Source: an uncultured beta proteobacterium (GTDB lineage Bacteria; Pseudomonadota; Gammaproteobacteria; Burkholderiales; Burkholderiaceae). From it: a DNA stretch of 64,000 nucleotides. Each line of letters opens with the position of its first letter. The stretch's first letter is position 1. The translations under genes were made by a program, and so were the position numbers. Below, piece after piece: positions 17,670 through 26,019 of the stretch. A model generated the notes under the pieces. The model ran no database searches. It had not been told where the DNA came from and saw only the letters and a program-made list of their open reading frames with translations. Location: NCBI GenBank assembly GCA_903892315.1, contig CAITHY010000046.1:8250-72249 (forward strand), in the 5' to 3' direction.

Positions 17670-19283
17670 TTAGCTTTTGACCCTAGCATCTCCTAATAGA
17701 CTATATGGGTGACTGTGCCATCTATCAAAGCACTGCTGCCAATACTCAAAGGTTTTCAAGTCATTGGGGGTTCCCCATGAGATGTAATGATCCACCTCAA
17801 AAATCTTGCAAGTCAAGCCAATGGCGATGGCGTCGTTGATGCAAGAGTCTAAGTAAAACTCCCCATTCACTTTTCCATCTCTCTGTTTTAGTGAGTAAAT
17901 ACATTTTCTGAGGATGTCTGCATTCCTGAAGGTAAATGTACCAATGACAATGGGGTCGGTGGCCGGTGAATTTAGTGGCATCTTAACTGAAATATCTTGG
18001 ATGGCGCCATTTTGGTTGGCCTTAATCCAGCCAAACATTTGTGGGTGACGCACTGCATTAGCATGCTTTCGTGCGCCCCAAACTATGACGTCGATTTCTG
18101 GATTTTGTTGCATAGAGTTAAATGCCATACGGTCATATAAGGCGCCGCTATCACAAGCCCCCACCGTAATAGGCTCACCATTATCTCCAACCCCTTTTAA
18201 AAGTGCATCCAAACCAATGAGGGTGGTAGAGGCCTGTCCATCAGTCACTTTTTCAATAATATGGAAAAGTGCATTGGGATAATTTTGTTTAATTTCTTTT
18301 TGAATGTCCTCTAAGCCGGGCATATCGCCTCTTAGGACAAACATTTGATTCTTGCTTGGAGGTAAATCATTGCTAGCTTGCAGCACCATCGGTTGGCCCG
18401 AGACCGGAATTAAGGGTTTGGTAACTTTATAGCCTTCATTGCTAAATCGCTGCCCAAGTCCGGCCATCGGAATGATGAGATTGCCGTAAGGGGCAGGTTT
18501 GGGGTCTGGCTTCAATAACTGGTCAAAAGTCTTGTGCCAGCCTTGATATTCAACCAAGTCATCAGGTGTTCCCCACTGCATGAAGTACTCAATTGGATAA
18601 ACGGCGACAGACAGTTTTTTAGATAGCATCGATTGATAAGCGAGGCTGACGTAATACTCTCCATTGAGGTCAAGTTTATTATTAATAGTGTCATGAAAAG
18701 CATCCAACATCACTTGACCGCTCGAAAAATAATAAGTGCCACTAGAGGCATACTCATTCATTCGATTAGTTGTGTAGGGCTGCTTTTCTTGAATATCTTG
18801 AACCCAACCGTTTTCTTCTAACATATAGGCGTAATTAGTACTTCCCAAGCTATGGGGATGAAACCCCTTATATGCTGGGATGGCGCCTTTGCATTGATTT
18901 TGACTTACTTTCTTCTTGAAATCTTCCCAGTCCCAATAACAAGCAAAATCACAATAGTTCACAATAGTTTGCTTGTCGGGCGAAATTAAATCTCGCGCTT
19001 GTAATACCGCATGAATAGGACCTAATTTATGAGGCGCAATTCCAACAATTCTGCCCGTGGGACACAGTTGACTTAAGACTTGCGTTAGCTGGTATTCAGG
19101 TTGATCGAGATGCTCTTGATTGCAGATAAAAATGAAGTCAGTTTCTTTTGGAAACAGATTAATGACATGCGCGATGATGGGTTTTCCATCTACATCGATT
19201 AAGGGTTTCGGCAACTTATATCCTGCCTTACGAAATCGCTCGCCAAAGCCAGACATGGGAATGATGATTTGATAGTTTGACAT
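17670..19283 (-). CDS. tandem-domain sugar nucleotidyltransferase-like protein
   Basis: 537 residues made of two homologous halves. Half one starts IIIPMSGFGERFRKAGYKLP and half two (from ~268) starts IIPMAGLGQRFSNEGYK; each carries the G-x-G-x-R-F...KP signature of NTP transferases that form NDP-sugars. Each half ends alike (WGTPDDLVEYQGW at ~237 and WGTPNDLKTFEYW near 511). Both active-site signatures look intact, so a double enzyme or an internal heterodimer-like arrangement is possible. Acts in the cytoplasm to activate a sugar or polyol phosphate. The class II aldolase gene lies 12 nt upstream in the same operon. Confidence 0.8.
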   Translation of the reverse strand: MSNYQIIIPMSGFGERFRKAGYKLPKPLIDVDGKPIIAHVINLFPKETDFIFICNQEHLDQPEYQLTQVLSQLCPTGRIVGIAPHKLGPIHAVLQARDLISPDKQTIVNYCDFACYWDWEDFKKKVSQNQCKGAIPAYKGFHPHSLGSTNYAYMLEENGWVQDIQEKQPYTTNRMNEYASSGTYYFSSGQVMLDAFHDTINNKLDLNGEYYVSLAYQSMLSKKLSVAVYPIEYFMQWGTPDDLVEYQGWHKTFDQLLKPDPKPAPYGNLIIPMAGLGQRFSNEGYKVTKPLIPVSGQPMVLQASNDLPPSKNQMFVLRGDMPGLEDIQKEIKQNYPNALFHIIEKVTDGQASTTLIGLDALLKGVGDNGEPITVGACDSGALYDRMAFNSMQQNPEIDVIVWGARKHANAVRHPQMFGWIKANQNGAIQDISVKMPLNSPATDPIVIGTFTFRNADILRKCIYSLKQRDGKVNGEFYLDSCINDAIAIGLTCKIFEVDHYISWGTPNDLKTFEYWQQCFDRWHSHPYSLLGDARVKS

Positions 19284-19295
19284 TTGATTGTTTGC

Positions 19296-20306
19296 TTAAT
19301 TGATGGACTGCCGATATTTTTCAGCATCCCAATTAGTCAGTTCAGCGACCTGTTCGTCCGAAAGGTAGTTCAATGAGGATCCATCGCGGATTCGGGATAA
19401 AACCTCAGTATGACAAAGTAGCATGGCCTCAACCATCGTAGAAGCTGACTCGTGAATAAAGATCCCCATTTTCGGCATCACAACATAAGGAGCTTTGTTT
19501 GCTGGGCTTATTTGTTCGGGTCCATCAATGATGAAGGCACTTTTTCCCAGAAATACAGCTTGATCGGGATACAGCACATTGTTGTTTTGAGTGACAGATT
19601 CTAGGGACAGGGGGTCGCACGCCAGTTGGTGTATTTTGGGATTGCTTGGTAATCGATATCCAAGTCGCGCCATTGAGACTGCTATCGTATTAAGCGGGAT
19701 TAAGTTAACTGGATAGCTTCTTGCGGGTGATGACAGTGCATTAATGACTTCAAGGCTCAACTTTTGGGCTTGCTCGGGGGTGTCGGCACAAACTACTAAA
19801 CCATGATTTTGCAAAACAAAGATTGAACAATTCCCGAATTTTGGATGGGCTGCAATAGCGTTAGCTAGATCTCGACCTGGCTTAACGTAAGGAGCAAGCG
19901 CCCAGTTAAAGCTTCCAAGATGTGAGTTAAAAATGTTTTCAGGATCTTTTTGAATTGCATGAGCCAGAATGTTGACTGGATGGGTATGCACTACGACTGC
20001 CTGATCAAACAGTAGATGAAGCGATGTTTCAATCGAGGCGCGCAATGTGCTCTTTTGATGCTTATCTTTTTGCCAGTCGAGTGGAAAATCATGCTTACCA
20101 GAACCCAGCCAAGCTTTACTCTTATCAAGTGCAAGCTCGAGGTATATATTCTCTTTTTGTGCGTTCTCTAGCCATTTCCCCGAGGCTTTGATCCAAATCG
20201 AATTGAGATCTGGATCCTTAAAAGATATGTTTCCACCACCCCCTTGGATAATGAGGGGATCGGAGCCCAAAAAGCTTGATATTTGGTTAATTGAGGCGGG
20301 GACCAT
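19296..20306 (-). CDS. class II aldolase/adducin family protein
   Basis: 336 residues. GGGGNISFKDP, IKASGKWLE, VVHTHPVN and VLQNHGLVV are the ordered motifs of zinc-dependent class II aldolases and epimerases (phosphate loop, Zn-binding HTH and the third His). Family members cleave or form ketose 1-phosphates, or epimerise pentulose phosphates. At 336 residues it is longer than FucA/AraD (about 210-230), with ~100 extra C-terminal residues of unclear role. It precedes the tandem nucleotidyltransferase by 12 nt, pointing to synthesis of an activated sugar rather than sugar catabolism. No good Shine-Dalgarno sequence is seen before the ATG. Confidence 0.82.
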   Translation of the reverse strand: MVPASINQISSFLGSDPLIIQGGGGNISFKDPDLNSIWIKASGKWLENAQKENIYLELALDKSKAWLGSGKHDFPLDWQKDKHQKSTLRASIETSLHLLFDQAVVVHTHPVNILAHAIQKDPENIFNSHLGSFNWALAPYVKPGRDLANAIAAHPKFGNCSIFVLQNHGLVVCADTPEQAQKLSLEVINALSSPARSYPVNLIPLNTIAVSMARLGYRLPSNPKIHQLACDPLSLESVTQNNNVLYPDQAVFLGKSAFIIDGPEQISPANKAPYVVMPKMGIFIHESASTMVEAMLLCHTEVLSRIRDGSSLNYLSDEQVAELTNWDAEKYRQSIN

Positions 20307-20390
20307 AAAATAGGAGGATCCAGTTGCAAAGGGGGCTTAATATCCTTTGATTTTAATTGATTTATTCTTATTTATTGAGATTACGATTTG

Positions 20391-21398
20391 ATGAGTTTTT
20401 TAGACAAGTCTAATGAAGTTCATGACCGGCGTATTTTGGTAACTGGTGCATCAGGCTTTGTGGGCTCAAGACTCATTACTTCCTGCAATCAGCGATCTGG
20501 GGATATGCAATTTCGAGCCGTCGTTAGAAAACCGTTTCTAGGTTTAAGCTCCAATACTGAACAAATCCTGATCTCGAATATCGATCAAAATACCGATTGG
20601 TCCATTGCCCTCAAGGATATTGATGTTGTGGTGCATTTAGCTGCCAGAGTGCATATGATTCAAGATGATGTCGACGATCCTCTTCGAGAGTATCGTCATG
20701 CAAACGTAGCTTCTACCTTGAATTTGGCCGATCAGGCAGCTAAAGCGGGTGTTAAGCGTTTTATTTTCCTCAGCTCCATTAAGGCGAATGGAGAGAAAAC
20801 AGAGCCAGGCCATCCCTTTTCCGAAGAATCCCAATCACATCCTGAAGATCCCTATGGCATCAGCAAGTTAGAGGCTGAAGAGGGTATACGAGCGATTTGT
20901 AGGCAAACGGGTATGGAATTTGTTTTTATTCGTCCACCCCTTATTTATGGCCCTGGAGTTAAGGCCAATTATCTGAAATTAATGCAATTGGTTCAAAAGC
21001 GTTTGCCCTTACCCTTAGGGAGCATCTTCAATAAACGTAGCATGTTGGCTTTGGATAATTTGGTTGATTTCATTCTGCTGGCAGCAAAACATTCACTTGC
21101 TGCTAATGAATTATTTTTATTGTCAGATAAGAAGAGTCTATCTACAACACAATTAGTCAAACAAATGGAGCTATCGATGGGGTTTGCATCCTCGCGCCTC
21201 ATCCCAATACCAGCAATATTTCTGCGTATGATTGGTAAGTGCTTTGGTCAAACTGCTGCAGTAGGGCGCCTAACAGACTCTCTGGAGATAAATAGTCAAA
21301 AGGCTCAATCCTTATTGGGATGGGAGCCCCCGCTCAATGTAGAGTCAGGTATACAAATGACGGTCAATGATTTTCTATTGATGCAAAAGGCGGATTAG
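20391..21398 (+). CDS. NAD-dependent epimerase (extended SDR, UDP- or lipid-linked HexNAc 4-epimerase-like)
   Basis: 335 residues from the ATG at 20391; a TTG three bases earlier is an alternative. LVTGASGFVGSRL is the NAD-binding glycine motif (TGxxGxxG), VVHLAARVH follows, and the catalytic Tyr-x3-Lys is in PYGISKLEAEE. RPPLIYGPGVKANYL is typical of the branch that includes Gne-like epimerases working on UDP-GlcNAc or GlcNAc-diphospho-undecaprenol. It is followed with no spacer by a phosphoglycosyl transferase, a common partnership. A clear paralogue lies at 26977. Confidence 0.82.
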   Translation: MSFLDKSNEVHDRRILVTGASGFVGSRLITSCNQRSGDMQFRAVVRKPFLGLSSNTEQILISNIDQNTDWSIALKDIDVVVHLAARVHMIQDDVDDPLREYRHANVASTLNLADQAAKAGVKRFIFLSSIKANGEKTEPGHPFSEESQSHPEDPYGISKLEAEEGIRAICRQTGMEFVFIRPPLIYGPGVKANYLKLMQLVQKRLPLPLGSIFNKRSMLALDNLVDFILLAAKHSLAANELFLLSDKKSLSTTQLVKQMELSMGFASSRLIPIPAIFLRMIGKCFGQTAAVGRLTDSLEINSQKAQSLLGWEPPLNVESGIQMTVNDFLLMQKAD

Positions 21399-21962
21399 TT
21401 GATTAAACGTATTTTTGATTTCTTATTGGCTTGCCTCTTGGGTTTGCTCCTGATAGTTCCTTTGATTCTGGTTGCCTTAGCAGTAAAGCTAAGCTCAAAG
21501 GGTCCAATCATTTTTTGGTCTCAACGGGTAGGTAAAAATAACCAACTATTTTGGATGCCCAAATTTCGAACTATGCGAATTGATACGCCTAACGTGGCAA
21601 CGCATTTATTAAGTGGCGCCAATCAATACCTCACTCCTATTGGTGGGTATTTACGTAAATCCAGTTTAGATGAGCTACCCCAGTTATGGTCGGTCATTGC
21701 GGGAAAAATGAGTTTTGTTGGCCCAAGACCAGCACTCTTTAATCAGGTCGACTTAATTGATATGAGATCCGCACTAGGGGTAGAGCGCTTAATCCCAGGA
21801 ATTACTGGTTGGGCGCAGATTAATGGTCGGGATGAGTTAGATTTAACCGACAAGGTCCGCTTTGACCATGAATACCTTCTTAAGCAATCATTTAGGCTGG
21901 ATATCCAGATTCTTTGGATGACTGGCGTTAAAGTTTTTAAGCGCGAAGGCGTTTCTCACTAG
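21399..21962 (+). CDS. bacterial sugar transferase, PglC-like monotopic phosphoglycosyl transferase
   Basis: 187 residues. A single N-terminal hydrophobic segment (FDFLLACLLGLLLIVPLIL) precedes QRVGKNNQLF, PKFRTM, SSLDELPQLW, SFVGPRP and PGITGWAQINGRDEL, the full signature of the family, which moves a phospho-sugar from UDP-sugar to undecaprenyl phosphate to start glycan assembly. The length is that of minimal PglC-type enzymes, without the WcaJ/WbaP N-terminal extension. The start is TTG at 21399, directly after the upstream TAG; no ATG fits the complete N-terminal helix. Confidence 0.9.
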   Translation: MIKRIFDFLLACLLGLLLIVPLILVALAVKLSSKGPIIFWSQRVGKNNQLFWMPKFRTMRIDTPNVATHLLSGANQYLTPIGGYLRKSSLDELPQLWSVIAGKMSFVGPRPALFNQVDLIDMRSALGVERLIPGITGWAQINGRDELDLTDKVRFDHEYLLKQSFRLDIQILWMTGVKVFKREGVSH

Positions 21963-21963
21963 A

Positions 21964-23862
21964 ATGTGGGTAATCCCGAAATTTATGAAAAATAACATTC
22001 TGAATCTACCGCGTTGGTTAAAGCAGCTAGTTGTGATGCTGGCGGATGTTTTCTGTGTTCTGTTAGCAACTTGGCTGGCTTACTCCTTGCGTCTAGAAGA
22101 GTGGCACGGTTTTATTCCCCAGCAAAAATTTGCCTATCTAGCGGCAGTTTTATTGGCTATACCAGTCTTTATTAAATTTGGTGTTTATAAGACGGTCTTG
22201 CGTTTTGCAGGTGCGCATAGCATTGTCATGATGGGTAAAGCTATTGCGATCTATGGAGTTTTGTACTTCACGGCTATTTTTATGTTGGCCTCACCTTATG
22301 TATATCGCAGTATCGGACTTGTTCAGCCAATCATATTATTTATATTGATGGCGGGCTGTAGGGTGCTTGCAAGCATTGGCTTTGGTTTTAGGGCCTATGG
22401 GAAAAATGGACGCCCAGTGTTAGGGACTTTGCTTATTTATGGTGCCGGCCACTCAGGTATGCAAATTGCCACCGCACTTCGTCAGTCTGGGCAATATTTT
22501 TTAGCGGGCTATATTGACGATAGCCCTGAATATCGGGGGAGCACAATTAATGGCTTGACAGTGTATTCACCAGGTGAAATTGCAAGGTTAATAGACACCC
22601 ACGGCGTAACGGATATTTTGTTAGCCATGCCATCCATTGGCCGCGCTAGACGAAATCGAATTTTGCAAAGTTTGCGTGATTTCCATATTCATGTTAGATC
22701 TCTTCCGGATTTAATTGACTTGGCCCAAGGCAGGGTGACGGTTCTGGATATTAAGGAGCTAGAGCCCGATGATCTTCTAGGGCGGGAATCGGTTGAGCCT
22801 GATGCGAAATTAATTGCTAAAAATATATTGAACAAAGTGGTTCTGGTAAGTGGCGCTGGGGGTAGCATTGGATCTGAATTGTGTAGGCAAATTCTAAGGG
22901 CTCAACCACGGAAGCTCTTGCTGTTAGACCACAGTGAGTTTAATTTATACGCTATTGAGTCTGAGCTAAATACCGCAATCCAGGTTACAGGCAGTGACCC
23001 ATCTGAAAAAATTATCCCCATTCTAGGTAGCGTGAAGGATACAGGGAGGCTGGAAGAAATTTTTTCTCGCTGGAAAATTGATACTGTGTACCACGCAGCC
23101 GCATACAAGCATGTCCCTCTTGTAGAGTGCAATCCTTTTGAGGGCCTCCAAAATAATGTCATTGGTACATTTAATCTCGCAACCATCTCGCAAGCGCATG
23201 GGGTTTCCAATTTTGTATTAATTAGCACAGATAAGGCGGTTCGCCCAACCAATGTTATGGGGGCAAGTAAACGCTTTGCTGAACTCATTCTTCAGGCTCT
23301 AGCCGATGTAAATAAGGATGACGGCACTTGTTTTTCCATGGTTCGCTTTGGCAATGTCTTAGGCTCCAGTGGATCCGTAGTCCCGCTATTTCGTGAGCAG
23401 ATTAAGGTAGGCGGCCCTATTACCTTGACTCATGCGGAGGTCACAAGATATTTCATGACCATTCCTGAGGCTGCCCAATTGGTTATTCAGGCTGGTGCCA
23501 TGGCTCATGGTGGCGAAGTCTTTGTGTTGGATATGGGTGAGCCCGTCAAGATCTTTGATCTAGCCAGGCGCATGATTCAACTTTCAGGCTTATCTGTTCG
23601 GGATGAGCAGAATCCTCATGGTGATGTTGAGATTGTAGTAACAGGGCTACGCCCAGGAGAAAAGCTGTATGAGGAGCTATTGATTGGAGAGAATCCAACC
23701 TCAACCTCGCATCCTAGGATTATGATGGCTAGAGAGGAATACTTGGGCCTAGAAGATATAACTCAGGAGATTGAGTTATTAAGAATCGCTGTTGAAAAAA
23801 CCAATTTTGATGACGTAGTATCGCAACTCAAAAAGTTAGTTCATGGATACCAGCCATCCTAA
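21964..23862 (+). CDS. CapD/WbpM/FlaA1-like nucleotide-sugar 4,6-dehydratase, membrane-anchored
   Basis: 632 residues. About four N-terminal membrane helices (to ~150) precede a first Rossmann domain (YGAGHSGMQIATAL) and an SDR catalytic domain (VSGAGGSIGSELCRQI). The catalytic region reads STDKAVRPTNVMGASKRFAE, with Met in place of the usual Tyr of Tyr-x3-Lys, as in WbpM and PglF. These enzymes convert UDP-GlcNAc to a 4-keto-6-deoxy sugar, the first step to QuiNAc, bacillosamine or FucNAc. Starts 1 nt after the sugar transferase stop, making an epimerase, initiating transferase and dehydratase unit. Confidence 0.92.
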   Translation: MWVIPKFMKNNILNLPRWLKQLVVMLADVFCVLLATWLAYSLRLEEWHGFIPQQKFAYLAAVLLAIPVFIKFGVYKTVLRFAGAHSIVMMGKAIAIYGVLYFTAIFMLASPYVYRSIGLVQPIILFILMAGCRVLASIGFGFRAYGKNGRPVLGTLLIYGAGHSGMQIATALRQSGQYFLAGYIDDSPEYRGSTINGLTVYSPGEIARLIDTHGVTDILLAMPSIGRARRNRILQSLRDFHIHVRSLPDLIDLAQGRVTVLDIKELEPDDLLGRESVEPDAKLIAKNILNKVVLVSGAGGSIGSELCRQILRAQPRKLLLLDHSEFNLYAIESELNTAIQVTGSDPSEKIIPILGSVKDTGRLEEIFSRWKIDTVYHAAAYKHVPLVECNPFEGLQNNVIGTFNLATISQAHGVSNFVLISTDKAVRPTNVMGASKRFAELILQALADVNKDDGTCFSMVRFGNVLGSSGSVVPLFREQIKVGGPITLTHAEVTRYFMTIPEAAQLVIQAGAMAHGGEVFVLDMGEPVKIFDLARRMIQLSGLSVRDEQNPHGDVEIVVTGLRPGEKLYEELLIGENPTSTSHPRIMMAREEYLGLEDITQEIELLRIAVEKTNFDDVVSQLKKLVHGYQPS

Positions 23863-23868
23863 GACTTG

Positions 23869-25902
23869 TTACTTAAACTCGATTGATTCAAGGCCAATAC
23901 CAATTTTCCGGACGTCCTGATTAATTCCTAGATCAATTGGTTTTTCGGCATTAGGAATTTTGATGATTAGATCTAAGTTGACCTCATCTTTCGGAATCTC
24001 AATGAGTAATTTATTGCCAAGAGCTTGGTCAATATTTGCGCTCTTCAAAAGTTTTCCCTTGCTCCAAATTTCAACATGTTGGCTGGGAAGCTTTGGATTC
24101 ACTAATGCGCGAATCAATAGTTTCACTTCAGATGGCCTTACGTTTGATAGTGGTAGCGTTAAATGAGACACATTGCCATCTGACCATGCACCCCAATCTT
24201 CCGGATCTTGCCAGCCCGAAGTGAGGTAACTGATGCCCTTCTGATGTTTTGAAAAAAACAATATATCGCCAGATGTTAATTTTGGCAGCTCGGGATGGTC
24301 ACGTTTTTTAAAGATGGATAGAACAGGCCGATCATCAATCACTATCTCATCATAGAGTTCATAGCGAAAATTATTCTTGTAGCTATCCGTGTTATTGCCT
24401 TCATTGCCTAATTGACTTGTAATAATGAATGTGCTCATACTTTTTGTTTCTGGTATCTGAATGCGAGACAACTGTTCCGGCGAGAGTATTTTTAAGTTCT
24501 GAATGAGCGGCAGTTGCCAGCCTCCTGGCCATTGATAACCCAGACCTGGCCATATAAGCAATGAGGCGCTAGAGTAATCTGCCAGAATTTTTTCTAACGC
24601 TTTTTTATTTGAAAGGCCCCAATAGTCAACTTCAAATTTTCTATTCCAGTCACCAGCAAATCGATTGAAGTAGATATTTTGTAGGGGGTGAAAGCGAATC
24701 ATCCAATATCCAGTATGGATACATCCGAGCGTAACTATGATAACCAATAAGGTACGAATGTATGCACTTTTAGATAGATTCCATAAGTAAACCAGTCCAC
24801 CTATTGAGATTAGGATGAATGCTGGGTAAACAAAATAGAGGTGTCTCCATCCGTTATATAGTAACGAGTGCAAAAGAATGACAGCAACTATTGGCCCACT
24901 AAAGAATGCTAAAAATACAAGATCTTGAAGCTCATTATTATTGCCCCAAATTTTATAATTATTTTTTAAGAGTGCAATCATAGTTGACGCAAATCCAAAA
25001 ATAAAAAGGATTAGGTAAATAATGGGTGTTGTAATTCCTATCCAGGTCGGAAGGTAGTACCAGGGAAGTTGGGCCGCTCTTACTGACTCCCCCATAAATA
25101 CCAAATAAGGGTTGTGTCTAAACTTCGCCATATTCCCAAAGGCTTGCAGGAAGTTATCAAGAGGAGCATCCCATAAAAATGGCCAAAATACTATAGTGAA
25201 CAAAGTGCAAGCCCCGAGAAAGAGGCTCATATAAGCAATCATTCTTTGTGGAGCAATTTGCCTTTTGCTGGCTTGAATAGTCATTATTCCAGCAGTAAGT
25301 GCTGGAATAATGACTGCCATAATTCTTGCGTCAATAGCAATGCCGCATGCCAGCCCATGAATAATTGCAGTTTTCCAGCTTGGCTTTATTAAAAAGCTTA
25401 AAGCAGTATTCATGGCGATTGCAAAGACCGAAAGAAATACCAAGTCTTTACTGTTATAAAACGCATCTGCAAATATTCTAGGACTCAGAATAAGAAAAGT
25501 CGCAGCTAGTAACCCAACGCGCCAGTCATTAAATCTTCGCTGAGCCATTCGATAAACTGCTAATACTCCTGCAAAGAAAAACAAGAATGTCAGGAAATGC
25601 CTTGCAAGGTAAATGTCACGCTCTTGCTTTAAATCAAATACCTGCTCCATAAATGCAGCGGGGAGTTCAAATATTACCCCATAGTCACGATCTGTTATTT
25701 GGTCTAGTTTTTTTGGAAACTCTGCTAAAGACTCATTATTAATGATGGCTTGGTAATTGAATTTGTGGGCGACATGATTAAGGTTTGTAACGCCTATTAA
25801 TCTTTGGGCTGGCTCATCAAAAGAGACTCCATAATCTTTGTATGCAAATAGGCCAAGAGCTAAGAGGCTTAGGAAGAAAATAGCGCTAAAAATTTTGCCC
25901 AT
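23869..25902 (-). CDS. GT39/GT-C-like membrane glycosyltransferase with C-terminal shared beta module
   Basis: 677 residues. Hydrophobic helices cover residues 1 to ~400. The first loop has the acidic motif YGVSFDEPAQRL expected for ArnT/PMT-like GT-C enzymes, and a later loop has FNRFAGDWNRKFEVDYWG. The ~110-residue C-terminus begins SGWQDPEDWGAWSDG and ends DVRKIGIGLESIEF, matching the modules at 5122 and 16078. It probably moves a sugar from a polyprenyl carrier to a periplasmic acceptor. It is a single minus-strand gene, convergent with the dehydratase (6 nt apart) and divergent from the GtrB-like gene at 26020. Confidence 0.7.
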   Translation of the reverse strand: MGKIFSAIFFLSLLALGLFAYKDYGVSFDEPAQRLIGVTNLNHVAHKFNYQAIINNESLAEFPKKLDQITDRDYGVIFELPAAFMEQVFDLKQERDIYLARHFLTFLFFFAGVLAVYRMAQRRFNDWRVGLLAATFLILSPRIFADAFYNSKDLVFLSVFAIAMNTALSFLIKPSWKTAIIHGLACGIAIDARIMAVIIPALTAGIMTIQASKRQIAPQRMIAYMSLFLGACTLFTIVFWPFLWDAPLDNFLQAFGNMAKFRHNPYLVFMGESVRAAQLPWYYLPTWIGITTPIIYLILFIFGFASTMIALLKNNYKIWGNNNELQDLVFLAFFSGPIVAVILLHSLLYNGWRHLYFVYPAFILISIGGLVYLWNLSKSAYIRTLLVIIVTLGCIHTGYWMIRFHPLQNIYFNRFAGDWNRKFEVDYWGLSNKKALEKILADYSSASLLIWPGLGYQWPGGWQLPLIQNLKILSPEQLSRIQIPETKSMSTFIITSQLGNEGNNTDSYKNNFRYELYDEIVIDDRPVLSIFKKRDHPELPKLTSGDILFFSKHQKGISYLTSGWQDPEDWGAWSDGNVSHLTLPLSNVRPSEVKLLIRALVNPKLPSQHVEIWSKGKLLKSANIDQALGNKLLIEIPKDEVNLDLIIKIPNAEKPIDLGINQDVRKIGIGLESIEFK

Positions 25903-25965
25903 ATGGCTTTATATTGGTTGAATCATTCTAGGAGTCGGAAGCTTTATAAATATTAGTATATATGG

Positions 25966-25998
25966 CGATATTGGTAAATATCGTCAATAATGACGATA
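25966..25998. promoter_or_regulatory. two overlapping, mutually exclusive inverted repeats upstream of GT2 gene
   Basis: CGATATT (25966-25972) pairs perfectly with AATATCG (25977-25983) across a 4-nt loop. TATCGTCA (25979-25986) pairs perfectly with TGACGATA (25991-25998), also across 4 nt. Bases 25979-25983 belong to both stems, so only one can form at a time. The element lies 21 nt before the ATG at 26020 in the divergent 117-nt region. It could be an operator or a leader switch; function is unknown. Confidence 0.4.
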
Positions 25999-26019
25999 CC
26001 TTAATTTACTCGCCTAAAA

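Noticed and set aside
17655..17680. Possible terminator between the convergent genes at 17649 and 17670
   Set aside because: The best stem (AAGCG with CGCTT) is only 5 bp and lacks a clear T tract.
22902..23288. 128-codon minus-strand frame inside the CapD/WbpM-like gene
   Set aside because: Antisense shadow of a conserved catalytic domain; composition is not protein-like.
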